From Clostridium hydrogenum (lineage in GTDB: Bacteria; Bacillota; Clostridia; Clostridiales; Clostridiaceae), in contig NZ_JAEACT010000002.1 of the NCBI RefSeq assembly GCF_021432385.1, forward strand, positions 1,197,501 to 1,261,500: a stretch of DNA of 64,000 nt. The letters run 5' to 3'. Under the pieces are notes generated by a model that searched no databases, was not told the DNA's origin, and saw only the letters and a program-made list of their open reading frames with translations. This document shows positions 43,149 to 52,473 of the stretch, piece by piece. Both the position numbers and the translations under genes were made by a program. The number at the start of each line of letters is the position of its first letter. The stretch's first letter is position 1.

Positions 43149-43751
43149 ATGAATTATTCGGAATTGTCTCCAATGCAATTAGATGCGTTAAAAGAAGTAA
43201 GTAATATTGGAGCAGGTAATGCTGCAACAGCATTATCACAACTCATAAATAAAAAAGTTGATATGACAGTACCAGCTGTAAACATTATTCCTTTTGAGAC
43301 ACTTTTTTCAGAGATAAGTGATGAAAAATTAGCAGTTGGAGTTATAGTAAGAGTTCTTGGAGATACTCCGGGAAATATACTTTTCGTTTTTGAGAGAGAA
43401 ACAGCAATGGAAATAGTTGAATCACTGACAGGTAAGAAGGATGATGAACTTACTGAAATAGGAAGTTCTGTATTATGTGAAATTGGAAACATAATATCTA
43501 GTTCATATATGAATGCTATAGCAAAGCTTACAAATTTAGTTATGCTTCCATCGGTACCTGCTGTAACCTATGATATGTTAGGGGCAATGCTTTCAACTAT
43601 TTTCATAGAATCAGGGCAATATGATGATAATGTGCTTGATTTGGAAACAGTATTTTTACAAGATAAAACAAAAAATATTAATGGGCATTTTTATTATATA
43701 CCAGTGCCCGGTTCACTAGAAAAGATATTAAACAGTTTAGGAGTAAATTAA
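43149..43751 (+). CDS. cheC: CheC, CheY-P phosphatase
   Basis: 200 residues. Two phosphatase-type helices are visible: LDALKEVSNIGAGNAATAL (first E..N pair) and SSVLCEIGNIISSSYMNA (second). It dephosphorylates CheY-P, stimulated by CheD, which is encoded upstream. GGAGGTGGTTACTGA precedes the ATG, right after the cheA stop. The protein is homologous to the mid-domain of FliY encoded downstream, but lacks a FliN domain. Confidence 0.94.
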   Translation: MNYSELSPMQLDALKEVSNIGAGNAATALSQLINKKVDMTVPAVNIIPFETLFSEISDEKLAVGVIVRVLGDTPGNILFVFERETAMEIVESLTGKKDDELTEIGSSVLCEIGNIISSSYMNAIAKLTNLVMLPSVPAVTYDMLGAMLSTIFIESGQYDDNVLDLETVFLQDKTKNINGHFYYIPVPGSLEKILNSLGVN

Positions 43752-43767
43752 TTGGAGGTTATGAAAA

Positions 43768-44127
43768 ATGGCAAGAGTGTTAATTGTTGATGATGCTGCT
43801 TTTATGAGAATGATGATAAAGGATATACTTGAAAAGAATGGATTTGAAGTTGTTGGTGAAGCTAGCAACGGATTAAAGGCTGTAGAAATTTACAAAGCTG
43901 AAAAACCAGATGTTGTTACAATGGATATAACTATGCCTGATATGGATGGTATAGAAGCAGTAAAGGCAATAAAGAGCTTTGATGCAAGTGCTAAAGTAAT
44001 TATGTGTTCAGCTATGGGACAACAAACAATGGTAATGGATGCAATAAAAGCGGGAGCTAGAGATTTTATTGTTAAGCCTTTCCAGGCAGACAGAGTTCTT
44101 GAAGCAATAAAAAAAGCTTTAGGCTAA
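43768..44127 (+). CDS. cheY: CheY, chemotaxis response regulator
   Basis: 119-residue single receiver domain. Acidic Asp8/Asp9 (VDDAAFMRMMI), phospho-acceptor Asp53 (TMDITMPDMDG), the Ser of MCSAMG and the Lys of IVKPFQ are all in place. In Firmicutes CheY-P binds FliM/FliY at the switch. TTGGAGGTTATGAAA precedes the ATG. Closely follows cheC. Confidence 0.96.
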   Translation: MARVLIVDDAAFMRMMIKDILEKNGFEVVGEASNGLKAVEIYKAEKPDVVTMDITMPDMDGIEAVKAIKSFDASAKVIMCSAMGQQTMVMDAIKAGARDFIVKPFQADRVLEAIKKALG

Positions 44128-44169
44128 TAAAATATACATTTTTGAGTAAATTGTCGGAGGTGATATTAA

Positions 44170-44571
44170 ATGCAAGTGGTTATTTTTAAACTTAATGATG
44201 AGCAATTTGCAGTAGAAACATCTAAAGTTCAGACTATAGGTGAAAGTATGACAGTTACTAAAGTACCAAAGGCTCCAGATTATGTAAAAGGACTCATAAA
44301 TATAAGAGGAAGTGTTTTGTCACTTTTAGATATAAATCTTTTACTAGATGTAGAAAAATCTGATGATGAGCAAGAGAGTACTATAATACTTAAATTAGAA
44401 GATGAACTTGTTGGAATTTCTGTAAATCAAGTTGATGAAGTGCTTGATATTGATGAGAGTATTCTTGAAAAAATTGATGATAGTAATAAAAGAATGTATG
44501 TTAAGGGTATAATAAACTTTAAGGATAGAATAGTAACACTTATTGATATTGATAAGTTAATTAGAAATTAG
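44170..44571 (+). CDS. cheW: CheW chemotaxis coupling protein (second copy)
   Basis: 133 residues, one CheW domain: QVVIFKLNDEQFAVETSKVQ, KVPKAPDYVKGLINIRGSVL and GISVNQVDEVLDI. It is clearly diverged from the CheW at 38275, so not a recent duplicate. TCGGAGGTGATATTAA precedes the ATG. The two coupling proteins may serve different receptors or arrays; this is inference. Confidence 0.93.
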   Translation: MQVVIFKLNDEQFAVETSKVQTIGESMTVTKVPKAPDYVKGLINIRGSVLSLLDINLLLDVEKSDDEQESTIILKLEDELVGISVNQVDEVLDIDESILEKIDDSNKRMYVKGIINFKDRIVTLIDIDKLIRN

Positions 44572-44596
44572 TAATGAGAAGAAATGAGGGAAAACT

Positions 44597-45595
44597 ATGG
44601 CAGACGTTTTGTCACAAAGTGAGATAGATGCTCTGTTATCTGCCTTGTCCTCTGGGGAGATTCAACCAGATGAACTTCCTAAAGAAGAAGAAAAGCAGAA
44701 AGTAAAGCTGTACGATTTTACGAGTCCTCAAAAATTCACGAAGGAACATATGAGGACTCTTGAACATATTCACGATAGCTATGCGAGAATAATATCAAAT
44801 TATTTAACGGCGCAAGTAAGGAATAATGTAAAAATTAAAATAGAATCCGTAGAGCAAATAACTTATGAGGAATTTATTCACTCTGTACCTAACCCTACGT
44901 TTTTGACAATATTCAGGATGCCACCTCTTAGTGGAACAATTTTGTTTGAAACTAATCCTCAATTTGTATATCAAATACTTGATGTATTATTGGGAGGAAG
45001 CGGTAATGGAAAATATAACAAGACGAGAGAAATAACTGATATTGATAAAAATATTATTATAAAAATTAATAAGGGGTTAATTGATAACTTGAAATTAGCG
45101 TGGGGTGATGTGGTCAATGTTGAGCCTGAAATAGAAACGCTCGAAACAAATCCAGCGCTTAATCAAGCCTTAGGTCCTCATGAACCCGTTGCACTTATAA
45201 CTTTTTCTACAGATATGGGAATGAACCATAATTTTATACATATGTGCATACCATATTTGAGTATAGAAAAAGTTCTTGATAAGTTTATTGTTCAGAACTT
45301 ATATCAAGAAAATAATGAAGAAGTTGTTAGAGAATCACGTGAAAGACTGAGAAAGAGATTAGACATAGTTGAAGTTCCAGTTACTGCTAAATTGGGAGCT
45401 ACAAATATAACTGTGGAAGATTTCCTAAGGTTATCTGTTGGTGATGTAATAACATTGGATAATAAGTGCAACAGTCCTATTCCTATATATATATATGATG
45501 CATTGCATTATGTTGGTGCACCAGGTGTCATAGGAAAAAATATGGGAGTTAAGATATTAGATAATATAGATAAGGATGTGGAAAATTATGAGTGA
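44597..45595 (+). CDS. fliM: FliM, flagellar motor switch protein
   Basis: 332 residues. N-terminal LSQSEIDALLSAL is the CheY-P-binding segment. A CheC-like middle domain (about 50-230, with HDSYARIISNYLTAQVRN and MPPLSGTILFE) and a C-terminal FliN-like domain (about 250-330, VPVTAKLGATNITVEDFL) follow. It is part of the C-ring that sets rotation direction. The last 8 bases overlap the fliY start, so the pair is translationally coupled. Confidence 0.96.
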   Translation: MADVLSQSEIDALLSALSSGEIQPDELPKEEEKQKVKLYDFTSPQKFTKEHMRTLEHIHDSYARIISNYLTAQVRNNVKIKIESVEQITYEEFIHSVPNPTFLTIFRMPPLSGTILFETNPQFVYQILDVLLGGSGNGKYNKTREITDIDKNIIIKINKGLIDNLKLAWGDVVNVEPEIETLETNPALNQALGPHEPVALITFSTDMGMNHNFIHMCIPYLSIEKVLDKFIVQNLYQENNEEVVRESRERLRKRLDIVEVPVTAKLGATNITVEDFLRLSVGDVITLDNKCNSPIPIYIYDALHYVGAPGVIGKNMGVKILDNIDKDVENYE

Positions 45596-46802
45596 TGGAT
45601 TCCTTTCACAGGAAGAGATAGATTCTCTTTTAAATGGAGACGGGAGCAATTCTGACTCAGGACAGCAGCCAGATACAAATGAAGGAAATAATGAAATCTT
45701 AAATGATATAGAAAAAGATTTGCTTGGTGAAATAGGCAATATTTCCATGGGTTCTGCATCGACAGCATTATCAACAATAATTGGTCAGCAAGTTAATATA
45801 ACAACACCTGTTGTAAGTGTTACAAAATTAAATACGCTTAGAGAAACTTTTGAAGTTCCTAATGTAGCGTTGGATGTTAAGTATACAAGCGGAATTGCAG
45901 GAGAAAATCTTCTAGTTATGAAGGTTACAGATGCTGCGGTTATTGCAAATCTTATGATGGGCGGAGATGGTAAAGCTGTAAATGAGACTTTATCAGAGAT
46001 AGAATTAAGTGCAGTTTCAGAAGCCATGAATCAAATGATAGGTTCTGCTGCAACTTCAATGGCAACTATGTTACTTCGTGAGGTAAATATATCACCTCCT
46101 ACTTCTAAGGTATGGGATTCAAAAACAGAACCTTTATCAGAGAATATAAAAGAAGACGAGAATATTGTAGAAGTAGCTTTTAAAATGACTATAGGAGATT
46201 TGGTAGATAGTCAAATTATGCAGATACTTCCTATGGAAACAGCAAGAAAGATGATATCAATAATGATGGGCGGAGGAGAAAAAACTGAGGAACCTGAAGC
46301 TCAAAAATCAGCGCCAGAAAAGCCAGCAGCACCTGTAGAAACCAATACAGTAAAAGTAAATCCTGAACCAACTATTCAAAGTTATAGTATGGGACAGGAA
46401 ACACAGCAGCAGGCATCAGGGCCGCAGTATACTCAGGCACCGCCTCAATATCAGCAGCCTTATCAATATGCGCAGCCACCAGTGGAAGTTAATAAGGCAT
46501 CTTTTCAAACTTTAGCGCCTTCTGAAATTTATGGGGCACCAAAGAATATTGATCTTATTTTAGATGTACCACTTGAAATCTCGGTTGTACTTGGCAGAAC
46601 TAAGAAAAATATTAAAGATATTTTAAATTTAGGAACAGGTTCTTTGATTGAGCTTGATAAACTTGCAGAAGAACCCGTTGAAATACTCGTAAATGGTAAA
46701 AAGGTTGCTTATGCCGAAGTAGTTGTAGTTGATGAGAATTTTGGAGTTAGAATTACAAGTATTGTAAGCAATGAAGAAAGAATAAAAAGTTTAGGGAAAT
46801 AG
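45588..46802 (+). CDS. fliY: FliY, flagellar motor switch phosphatase (FliN-type)
   Basis: 404 residues. LSQEEIDSLLNGDG at the N-terminus mimics the FliM CheY-P-binding peptide. A CheC-type phosphatase domain follows, with LLGEIGNISMGSASTAL and AVSEAMNQMIGSAAT. A Pro/Gln-rich linker (PQYTQAPPQYQQPYQYAQPP, about 275-310) leads to a FliN/SpoA domain with DVPLEISVVLGRTKKNI. The ATG at 45588 is chosen; it overlaps fliM in ATGAGTGA. FliY replaces FliN in Bacillus/Clostridium switches. No terminator is obvious after it. Confidence 0.95.
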   Translation: MSDGFLSQEEIDSLLNGDGSNSDSGQQPDTNEGNNEILNDIEKDLLGEIGNISMGSASTALSTIIGQQVNITTPVVSVTKLNTLRETFEVPNVALDVKYTSGIAGENLLVMKVTDAAVIANLMMGGDGKAVNETLSEIELSAVSEAMNQMIGSAATSMATMLLREVNISPPTSKVWDSKTEPLSENIKEDENIVEVAFKMTIGDLVDSQIMQILPMETARKMISIMMGGGEKTEEPEAQKSAPEKPAAPVETNTVKVNPEPTIQSYSMGQETQQQASGPQYTQAPPQYQQPYQYAQPPVEVNKASFQTLAPSEIYGAPKNIDLILDVPLEISVVLGRTKKNIKDILNLGTGSLIELDKLAEEPVEILVNGKKVAYAEVVVVDENFGVRITSIVSNEERIKSLGK

Positions 46803-46987
46803 TACAGCTATGCAATTTTAATTAGAAAATTAATAGGTGATTGAAAGTTTTTATATGTTAGTGGCATGTTGATTTATAACTTAAATATTTTTTCGAGAAT
46901 TTTTATGTGTGGTGCATATTTTTGAAGATTTATTAAGTTTTAGTCGACATGTCTTATTTTATATAAATTTTTTTTAATTGCGCTGTA

Positions 46988-47014
46988 TAAACTTTAAATC
47001 TTAGAATACGATAA
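46988..47014 (+). promoter_or_regulatory. Sigma-28 (SigD) promoter of the flgM operon
   Basis: TAAA (46988-46991), 15-bp spacer, TACGATAA (47007-47014). It lies 72 bp before flgM in the 283-bp gap after fliY; the rest of that gap is plain AT-rich DNA. Confidence 0.75.
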
Positions 47015-47085
47015 TAAAAACATGGAGATTTTGGTTAAAGTGATTTTTATTAAAATGCATTTTAACTTTTAGGGAGTGTATTGTT

Positions 47086-47361
47086 ATGAAAATAAATGGA
47101 GTAGGTGCAGAAAACGTAATTAATTTTTACACAAGAAAAAATGTAAATGAAAGCACAAAAAAAGCTGTTCCTACAAAGGACAGTATAGAAATTTCTTCTG
47201 CAGCTAAAAACTTAAGCAGCTTAAAGATTGATTTACCAATAAATCAAGATGATAGAAAACTTCAGTACATTAGAAATCAAGTTACAAATGGAACATATAC
47301 AAGAGATTCAAAGCTCGTTGCACAAAAGATTGTAGATTATATAAAAGGAAGAGAGGTTTAA
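47086..47361 (+). CDS. flgM: FlgM, anti-sigma-28 factor
   Basis: 91 residues. The C-terminal half (DDRKLQYIRNQVTNGTYTRDSKLVAQKIVDYI) matches the FlgM sigma-binding region; DSIEISSAAKNL in the middle is also typical. FlgM holds SigD inactive until the hook is complete, then is exported. It sits behind a sigma-28 promoter, so it is in its own regulon. TTAGGGAGTG precedes the ATG. Confidence 0.92.
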   Translation: MKINGVGAENVINFYTRKNVNESTKKAVPTKDSIEISSAAKNLSSLKIDLPINQDDRKLQYIRNQVTNGTYTRDSKLVAQKIVDYIKGREV

Positions 47362-47362
47362 G

Positions 47363-47776
47363 ATGAATAAAGTACTTAATGAATTAATTCTTAAAGAAAG
47401 CAGTGCTTTAAATGACTTACTTGAACTTTTAGAAGAGCAGCATCAACTATATTTGGACAAAGATGTATTTGGACTTGAAGGTATTATAAAAAAAATTGAA
47501 GCTGCAAATATTGCCGTTGCAAAGCTAGAGGTTGAACGCAGAAAACTTTTAGGCAATAAGACTATGAAGGATATAGCAGAAAAATATAATGATGAAGAGC
47601 TTGAAAAGAATATAGTATTTGTAAAACAAATTGCCGAAAAGGCTAAATTTCAAAATACAACAAATCAAGTTCTATTTAAACAAGGGCTAATATTTACAAA
47701 TAAGATGCTAAATATATTTAGCCCAGGTAAAAACAATGCTAAGACCTATAATGGTTATGGGAAAATTAGAAGATAA
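47363..47776 (+). CDS. flgN: FlgN-type chaperone for hook-associated proteins
   Basis: 137 residues, mainly helical with heptad-like pattern (LLELLEEQHQLYLDKD and ANIAVAKLEVERRKLL). Small size and position directly between flgM and flgK are standard for FlgN, the export chaperone for FlgK and FlgL. Sequence motifs are weak in this family, so the call rests largely on context. It starts 1 bp after the flgM stop; AGAGAGG lies inside flgM. Confidence 0.82.
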   Translation: MNKVLNELILKESSALNDLLELLEEQHQLYLDKDVFGLEGIIKKIEAANIAVAKLEVERRKLLGNKTMKDIAEKYNDEELEKNIVFVKQIAEKAKFQNTTNQVLFKQGLIFTNKMLNIFSPGKNNAKTYNGYGKIRR

Positions 47777-47790
47777 AAAGGGGTGTAATA

Positions 47791-49623
47791 ATGGCAGGAC
47801 TATTTTCAACACTTAATATAGGAAGCCTAGGAATTAATGCACAGCAGACTGCCTTGGATGTAACTTCACATAATATTGCAAATGCCAATACTGATGGATA
47901 CACAAGACAAAGAGTGGACATGGAATCACTTAGTGATAACAATGTTGGAGTTAATAAGCCAGCAGGAATGGGCGTAAATGTAGAGGATATAATAAGAATA
48001 AAGGATGAATTCCTTGATTATCAAGTTAGAAATCAAACAAGCATGCAGGGCACAAGTTCATCAATAGATAAATACCTAGGTGAACTTCAAAATATTATGA
48101 ATGAGCCATCTAGTACAGGGATTTCAAGCATGATTTCTAATTTCTTTACTCAATGGCAAAATCTAGCTAATGATCCTCAAAGCTCTTCAGCTAGAACTTT
48201 AGTAGTACAACAGACGAAAACACTTACAGATCAGTTAAATAGCACATATCAAAAACTGCAGGATTTAAAAGACAATTGTCACAGTGAACTCGATAACGAA
48301 GTTGTTACTATTAATTCTACTTTAGATTCAATAGATGACCTTAATCAACAAACAATAAAAACTAAGGGTGCAGGGATTGAACCAAATGACCTTATGGATA
48401 AAAGAGATTCAAAACTAAATAGCTTAAGTTCATTCTTTAAGGTTGATGTTACTAATAAGACTTATGATGGAGTTGTTGTTACAGCTGCTGATGGAAGTCA
48501 ACTTTCTGGTACTTCCTTAGTTTCAAATGTAGATAGCACTAAAGGAAAAAGACTTTCATATATAAGTGATATTCAGCAGGCTAAAGATTCAACTGGTGCT
48601 GCGATTCCAAATGTTTATGATATAACTTACTATAAAAATGGTGATATGACAAGTGATAAAAACAAAGTAGATGTTTATGTTAAAATTACAGATACAGACA
48701 CTTTAAATAATATCGATCAAAATAGAATTTTATGGGCTAATCAGGATGGAGCTGCAATAGGATTATCAGAGGATGTAAATGGAAATGCTATAAAAGGCGG
48801 CACTACTGCTGCTGATGCCATAGACCTAAGTAAAAATCCTAGTTCATTGAATTTATTTACAACTACTGATGGATCACTTAAGGGAACTATGTCTGTTCAA
48901 TCGGATATTGATAAATATACAGATGATTTAAATAAACTAGCTAAATCAATTGCATTTGCTGTTAATGCAGTAGAAAGTGGAACTACATCAGAAGCAAGCG
49001 ATACAACTAAGCCATTCTTTGTTAATGGAGATGCAGCTAAGTATACTGTTGGAACTGATGGAAAAAATACTTTGACAACGTATAGTATTGCAAATGATGA
49101 AGCAGGCATAACAGCGGCAAATATTACTATAAACAAAGAATTGCTAGATAACCCAATGTTATTAGAAACAAGAAAAGATACAAGCACAAATGGTACTTCA
49201 GGTAGTACTGATGGAAGTAGAGCTTTAGCAATAGCACAACTACAAAATGTAAATTTAAATATTCTGGGTATTGATTCAACTACTAAAAGAAGTGACTTTT
49301 TTTCTACTTTAAATCAGGGCTGGGGTGCTGATAGCAATGGCATAAATACACTGCAAAATGCTACTGGGGGAACTGCTGCAAATGCTTACTATACAGATGT
49401 AATAAACAAATTGGCAGTTGAAGTTAATCAAGCAGATACAACGCTTAAAAATCAAAAGTCACAGCTTCAAAGTCTTACACAGCAAAGAGATTCTGTGTCC
49501 GCTGTTTCTCTTGATGAAGAAATGACAAATTTAATGAAATATAATCATGCGTACCAGGCAAATGCAAAAGTTATTACTACTGTAAGTCAATTACTAGATA
49601 CGGTAATTGGATTAATAAGATAG
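47791..49623 (+). CDS. flgK: FlgK, hook-associated protein 1
   Basis: 610 residues. The N-terminal LNIGSLGINAQQTALDVTSH and NIANANTDGYTRQRV are the rod/hook-family signature. The C-terminal VSLDEEMTNLMKYNHAYQAN and ISTVSQ-type helix (here VITTVSQLLDTVIGLIR) closes the molecule. A variable Ser/Thr/Asp-rich middle is surface exposed. FlgK joins hook and filament. AAAAGGGGTG precedes the ATG; flgL follows 16 bp on. Confidence 0.95.
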   Translation: MAGLFSTLNIGSLGINAQQTALDVTSHNIANANTDGYTRQRVDMESLSDNNVGVNKPAGMGVNVEDIIRIKDEFLDYQVRNQTSMQGTSSSIDKYLGELQNIMNEPSSTGISSMISNFFTQWQNLANDPQSSSARTLVVQQTKTLTDQLNSTYQKLQDLKDNCHSELDNEVVTINSTLDSIDDLNQQTIKTKGAGIEPNDLMDKRDSKLNSLSSFFKVDVTNKTYDGVVVTAADGSQLSGTSLVSNVDSTKGKRLSYISDIQQAKDSTGAAIPNVYDITYYKNGDMTSDKNKVDVYVKITDTDTLNNIDQNRILWANQDGAAIGLSEDVNGNAIKGGTTAADAIDLSKNPSSLNLFTTTDGSLKGTMSVQSDIDKYTDDLNKLAKSIAFAVNAVESGTTSEASDTTKPFFVNGDAAKYTVGTDGKNTLTTYSIANDEAGITAANITINKELLDNPMLLETRKDTSTNGTSGSTDGSRALAIAQLQNVNLNILGIDSTTKRSDFFSTLNQGWGADSNGINTLQNATGGTAANAYYTDVINKLAVEVNQADTTLKNQKSQLQSLTQQRDSVSAVSLDEEMTNLMKYNHAYQANAKVITTVSQLLDTVIGLIR

Positions 49624-49639
49624 TGGGAGGTAGATAATT

Positions 49640-50596
49640 GTGAGAGTAACAAATAGTATGCTTTCTAATAATTTTATGTATGATTTAAATAACAACCTTG
49701 AAAATATGAGCATTTATCAAAGACAAATGTCTAGTGGAACGCTTATAAACAAGGCATCTGACGATCCATTAGGAGCTTCACAGGTAATGCAAATAAATAC
49801 TGAAATGGCACAAAATAAACAATATGCTACAAATATAAATAATACAACTCAATGGTTAAGCGTTACGGATACTAGCTTGGGACAAGTAAATAGTGTTTTG
49901 CAGAGAATAAATGAGCTTATGGTTTCAGTAGGTGATGCAGCCTATGGACCAGATCAAAGGCAAAGCATAAAGGATGAAATAAATACTAATATTGGTCAGT
50001 TGTCACAAATACTAAATACAAGTTACGATGGAAAATACATATTTGGTGGAAATCGTGGTGAAAGTAAACCTACAGGTACTACTACGGTTGGTGGAAATCA
50101 GCAGCTTAACTATATAAATGCGGATGGAACAACGCCTATCCAGGCAAATCAAATGACCATGGTAAAGTCAAAGCTAAGTGTTGAAGTTTCAAAGGGTGTT
50201 ACAATAAATTATAATGTGACAGCTGATGATGTAATGGAATATAAAAGTAGTTCTGGAGCTAGTTTAAATTTAAGTGATGTTTTAAATACCATAACAAGTG
50301 ATTTAGATAGTGGAAATGTTAGTAATGTCATAGGAACAGATTTAAGCAATATTCAAGATGCAATAAAAAATGTTTCAAGCGTAAGAACAGAAGTTGGTGC
50401 TCTTGAAAACAGAATGACCAGTGTACAGAATGAAAATCAAAGTGAAAATACAAGTTTAACACAAGTTTTAGCAAATACTGATGATGTTGATTATGCTCAA
50501 ATGACAATGCAATTTGCTCAAGCTCAAACGACATACCAAGCATCACTTCAAACAAGTGCTAAAATATTGCAGCATACGTTAGTAGATTATATGTAA
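49640..50596 (+). CDS. flgL: FlgL, hook-associated protein 3
   Basis: 318 residues of the flagellin family. RVTNSMLSNNFMYDLNNN opens the D0 helix, QMSSGTLINKASDDPLGASQ matches the D1 signature, and the C-terminus has YAQMTMQFAQAQTTYQASLQ and KILQHTLVDYM. It joins FlgK and filament. GTG start, supported by GGGAGG 8-9 nt upstream. In the middle of the flgM-fliD operon. Confidence 0.95.
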   Translation: MRVTNSMLSNNFMYDLNNNLENMSIYQRQMSSGTLINKASDDPLGASQVMQINTEMAQNKQYATNINNTTQWLSVTDTSLGQVNSVLQRINELMVSVGDAAYGPDQRQSIKDEINTNIGQLSQILNTSYDGKYIFGGNRGESKPTGTTTVGGNQQLNYINADGTTPIQANQMTMVKSKLSVEVSKGVTINYNVTADDVMEYKSSSGASLNLSDVLNTITSDLDSGNVSNVIGTDLSNIQDAIKNVSSVRTEVGALENRMTSVQNENQSENTSLTQVLANTDDVDYAQMTMQFAQAQTTYQASLQTSAKILQHTLVDYM

Positions 50597-50610
50597 TAGG
50601 AGTGTAAAAT

Positions 50611-51039
50611 ATGAAATTATATACTAAGTATCATGGAACTAAAGAATACGATGAAAAAGATGTAATAGATTTTCCTAAGGGCTTACCAGGTTTTAAAGAT
50701 TTAAAAAAATTTATTATATTTCCTATAGAAGAAAATAATGTTTTTAGCATGTTGCATTCCATTGAGAATCTTGAAATAGGTTTAGTTGTAGTTTCACCAT
50801 TTTATGCGATGAAGGAATATGAATTTAATTTAGAAGAACATATAATTAATGAATTAAAAGTAGAAAAAGAAGAAGACATAGTTGTTTTAAGTACAGTTTG
50901 TTTTAATAATAATATAAAAAAAGTAACTACAAATTTAAAAGCTCCTATAATTATAAATATTAAACAAAAAATAGGGGAACAATTAATATTAGATGATGCA
51001 AAATATTCTATAAAATACCCTCTTTTAAAGGAGGAATAA
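50611..51039 (+). CDS. fliW: FliW, flagellar assembly factor and CsrA antagonist
   Basis: 142 residues. [18 protein letters not shown] and the central [15 protein letters not shown] blocks are FliW motifs. In Bacillus, FliW binds either flagellin or CsrA: free flagellin releases CsrA to repress hag translation. It is 2 bp before csrA, the usual pairing, and flagellin genes lie 3.8 kb downstream with CsrA-like hairpins. AATAGGAGTG precedes the ATG. Confidence 0.95.
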   Translation: MKLYTKYHGTKEYDEKDVIDFPKGLPGFKDLKKFIIFPIEENNVFSMLHSIENLEIGLVVVSPFYAMKEYEFNLEEHIINELKVEKEEDIVVLSTVCFNNNIKKVTTNLKAPIIINIKQKIGEQLILDDAKYSIKYPLLKEE

Positions 51040-51041
51040 AA

Positions 51042-51260
51042 ATGCTTGTTATTACAAGAAAAAACAATGAGTCTATTCTTATTGGAGATGATATTGAGGT
51101 TGTTGTTGTTAAAATTGATGATGGTTCTGTTAAATTAGCTATTAATGCACCTAAAGAAGTAACTATCCTTAGAAAAGAATTATACAAAGAGGTTATAGAA
51201 GAAAATAAAAAATCAATATCATCTAACAATAATGATATATTAAAAATTATAAAAAAATAA
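51042..51260 (+). CDS. csrA: CsrA, RNA-binding translational regulator
   Basis: 72-residue CsrA/RsmA beta-strand dimer: [20 protein letters not shown] and [22 protein letters not shown]. The C-terminal part is longer and polar ([10 protein letters not shown]). It binds ANGGA motifs in hairpin loops; such loops occur just before the three flagellin genes. AAAGGAGGAATAAAA precedes the ATG and overlaps the fliW end, so its level is tied to fliW translation. Confidence 0.96.
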   Translation: MLVITRKNNESILIGDDIEVVVVKIDDGSVKLAINAPKEVTILRKELYKEVIEENKKSISSNNNDILKIIKK

Positions 51261-51274
51261 GTTGAGGTGTTAAT

Positions 51275-51661
51275 ATGGATGTTAAATTATTGAGTCAAGG
51301 AGGACAAAATTCATATAATCTTGATAGCAATGTAAACATTAGTGCTCAGCAAGCACAAGCTAATTATGATAATAGCCTTCAAGGAAATAATGATTTAGGT
51401 GCAGATAGTACAAAAAGTAAAAATCAACCTATAAGTGCCGTAGATGCAAAAAAAGCAGCAGACAAGGTAAATGAATTACTAAAGGATAAAGCTACACATA
51501 TAGAATATGAACCAGACAAAAATTTTAGTCAAGTTATGATTATGAAGGTAGTTGACAATAGTAGCAATGAAGTAGTTAATGAAATACCTTCAAAACAGTT
51601 TTTAGATATGGTTGCAAGTATGTGTGAAATAAATGGGCTAATTTTAAATAAAAAAGCTTAG
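51275..51661 (+). CDS. flaG: FlaG family protein
   Basis: 128 residues. The C-terminal half (VNELLKDKATHIEYEPDK, VVDNSSNEVVNEIPSKQFLD) is a FlaG domain; the N-terminal half is polar and probably disordered. FlaG limits filament length in some species. Position after csrA and before fliS/fliD fits. GTTGAGGTG precedes the ATG. Confidence 0.9.
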   Translation: MDVKLLSQGGQNSYNLDSNVNISAQQAQANYDNSLQGNNDLGADSTKSKNQPISAVDAKKAADKVNELLKDKATHIEYEPDKNFSQVMIMKVVDNSSNEVVNEIPSKQFLDMVASMCEINGLILNKKA

Positions 51662-51681
51662 CTTATTTAGAGGGTTTAATC

Positions 51682-51966
51682 ATGGAATATATATTAAACA
51701 AAATAGATTTAAATTCAAGAGATAAAATACAAAAAATCACAAGAGCAGATAAGGTTCGATCAAAAAGCAAAATTAAAGGAATAAAAAAATACAAAGAAGA
51801 TGAAAAAAAGAATAAGAATAGAAAATTTAGTTTAAATCAGAAAAAATCAGAAAATGTTAAAATTGTAGTAACTGCAAAAAAAGAAACTACAATTGAGGTT
51901 GAAGGATTCAAAGAGGATAGTAAAAATAATAACGACTTGGGAAGATTTTTAGATATTAGAAAGTAG
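51682..51966 (+). CDS. Small basic hypothetical protein in flagellar operon
   Basis: 94 residues, very Lys-rich (KSKIKGIKKYKEDEKKNKNR) with a few acidic residues at the end. I recognise no domain. There is a plausible ribosome binding site (AGAGGG 8-9 nt upstream) and tight spacing (20 bp from flaG, 10 bp to fliS), which support a real gene. The charge suggests nucleic-acid or acidic-partner binding, but no function can be assigned. Confidence 0.7.
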   Translation: MEYILNKIDLNSRDKIQKITRADKVRSKSKIKGIKKYKEDEKKNKNRKFSLNQKKSENVKIVVTAKKETTIEVEGFKEDSKNNNDLGRFLDIRK

Positions 51967-51976
51967 GTGCATAATA

Positions 51977-52363
51977 ATGTATGCTAAGAATGCGTATAAT
52001 CAATATAAACAAAATAGTGTAAACTTTGCTTCAAAAGATCAACTTTTATTAATGCTTTTAGATGGTGCTGTGAAATTTGTTAAGATTGGTAGACAAGCTT
52101 TAGCCGATAAAGATTATGCAAAATGTAATCAAAATTTAAAGAAAACACAGGACATATTTTATGAACTAATGGCAACCCTTGACTTAAGTCAAGCTGGAGA
52201 ATGGGGACCTAAGCTATTGTCAGTTTACAAATTCATTATAGATGGTTTAGTTCAAGCAAATATTAAAAAAAGTTTACAAATGCTTGATTCTGTTATTCCA
52301 CTAATTGAAGAAGTGAAAGCTACTTGGAATGAAGCTTACAAAATTTCAAAACATATGAGATAA
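51977..52363 (+). CDS. fliS: FliS, flagellin export chaperone
   Basis: 128 residues. AYNQYKQNSVNFASKDQLLLMLLDGAVKF is the FliS start (split motif NSVNFASKDQLLLMLLDG). LDLSQAGEWGPKLLSVYKF follows. FliS caps the flagellin C-terminus before export. AAGTAGGTGC precedes the ATG. Its stop TAA (52361-52363) lies in the tip AGATAAA of an Rpt-2 element, so the element may have supplied the present stop. Confidence 0.95.
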   Translation: MYAKNAYNQYKQNSVNFASKDQLLLMLLDGAVKFVKIGRQALADKDYAKCNQNLKKTQDIFYELMATLDLSQAGEWGPKLLSVYKFIIDGLVQANIKKSLQMLDSVIPLIEEVKATWNEAYKISKHMR

Positions 52364-52455
52364 AATGTTTCAGCTATTTAAATTTATTTGTACCAAAATC
52401 CACAGAAGACGGCTTTTGGTACAAATAGATTTCAAGTTTCAAGGTGGTTTATTTT
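52358..52455. repeat. Rpt-2 element between fliS and fliD
   Basis: About 98 bp. Inner arms ATTTGTACCAAAA and TTTTGGTACAAAT are exact complements (13 bp) and the right side runs TTTCAAGTTTCAAGGTGGTT. The left tip overlaps the fliS stop. It divides the operon and could act as a hairpin that lowers transcription into fliD. Confidence 0.75.
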
Positions 52456-52473
52456 TAAAAGGAGTGATTATAT

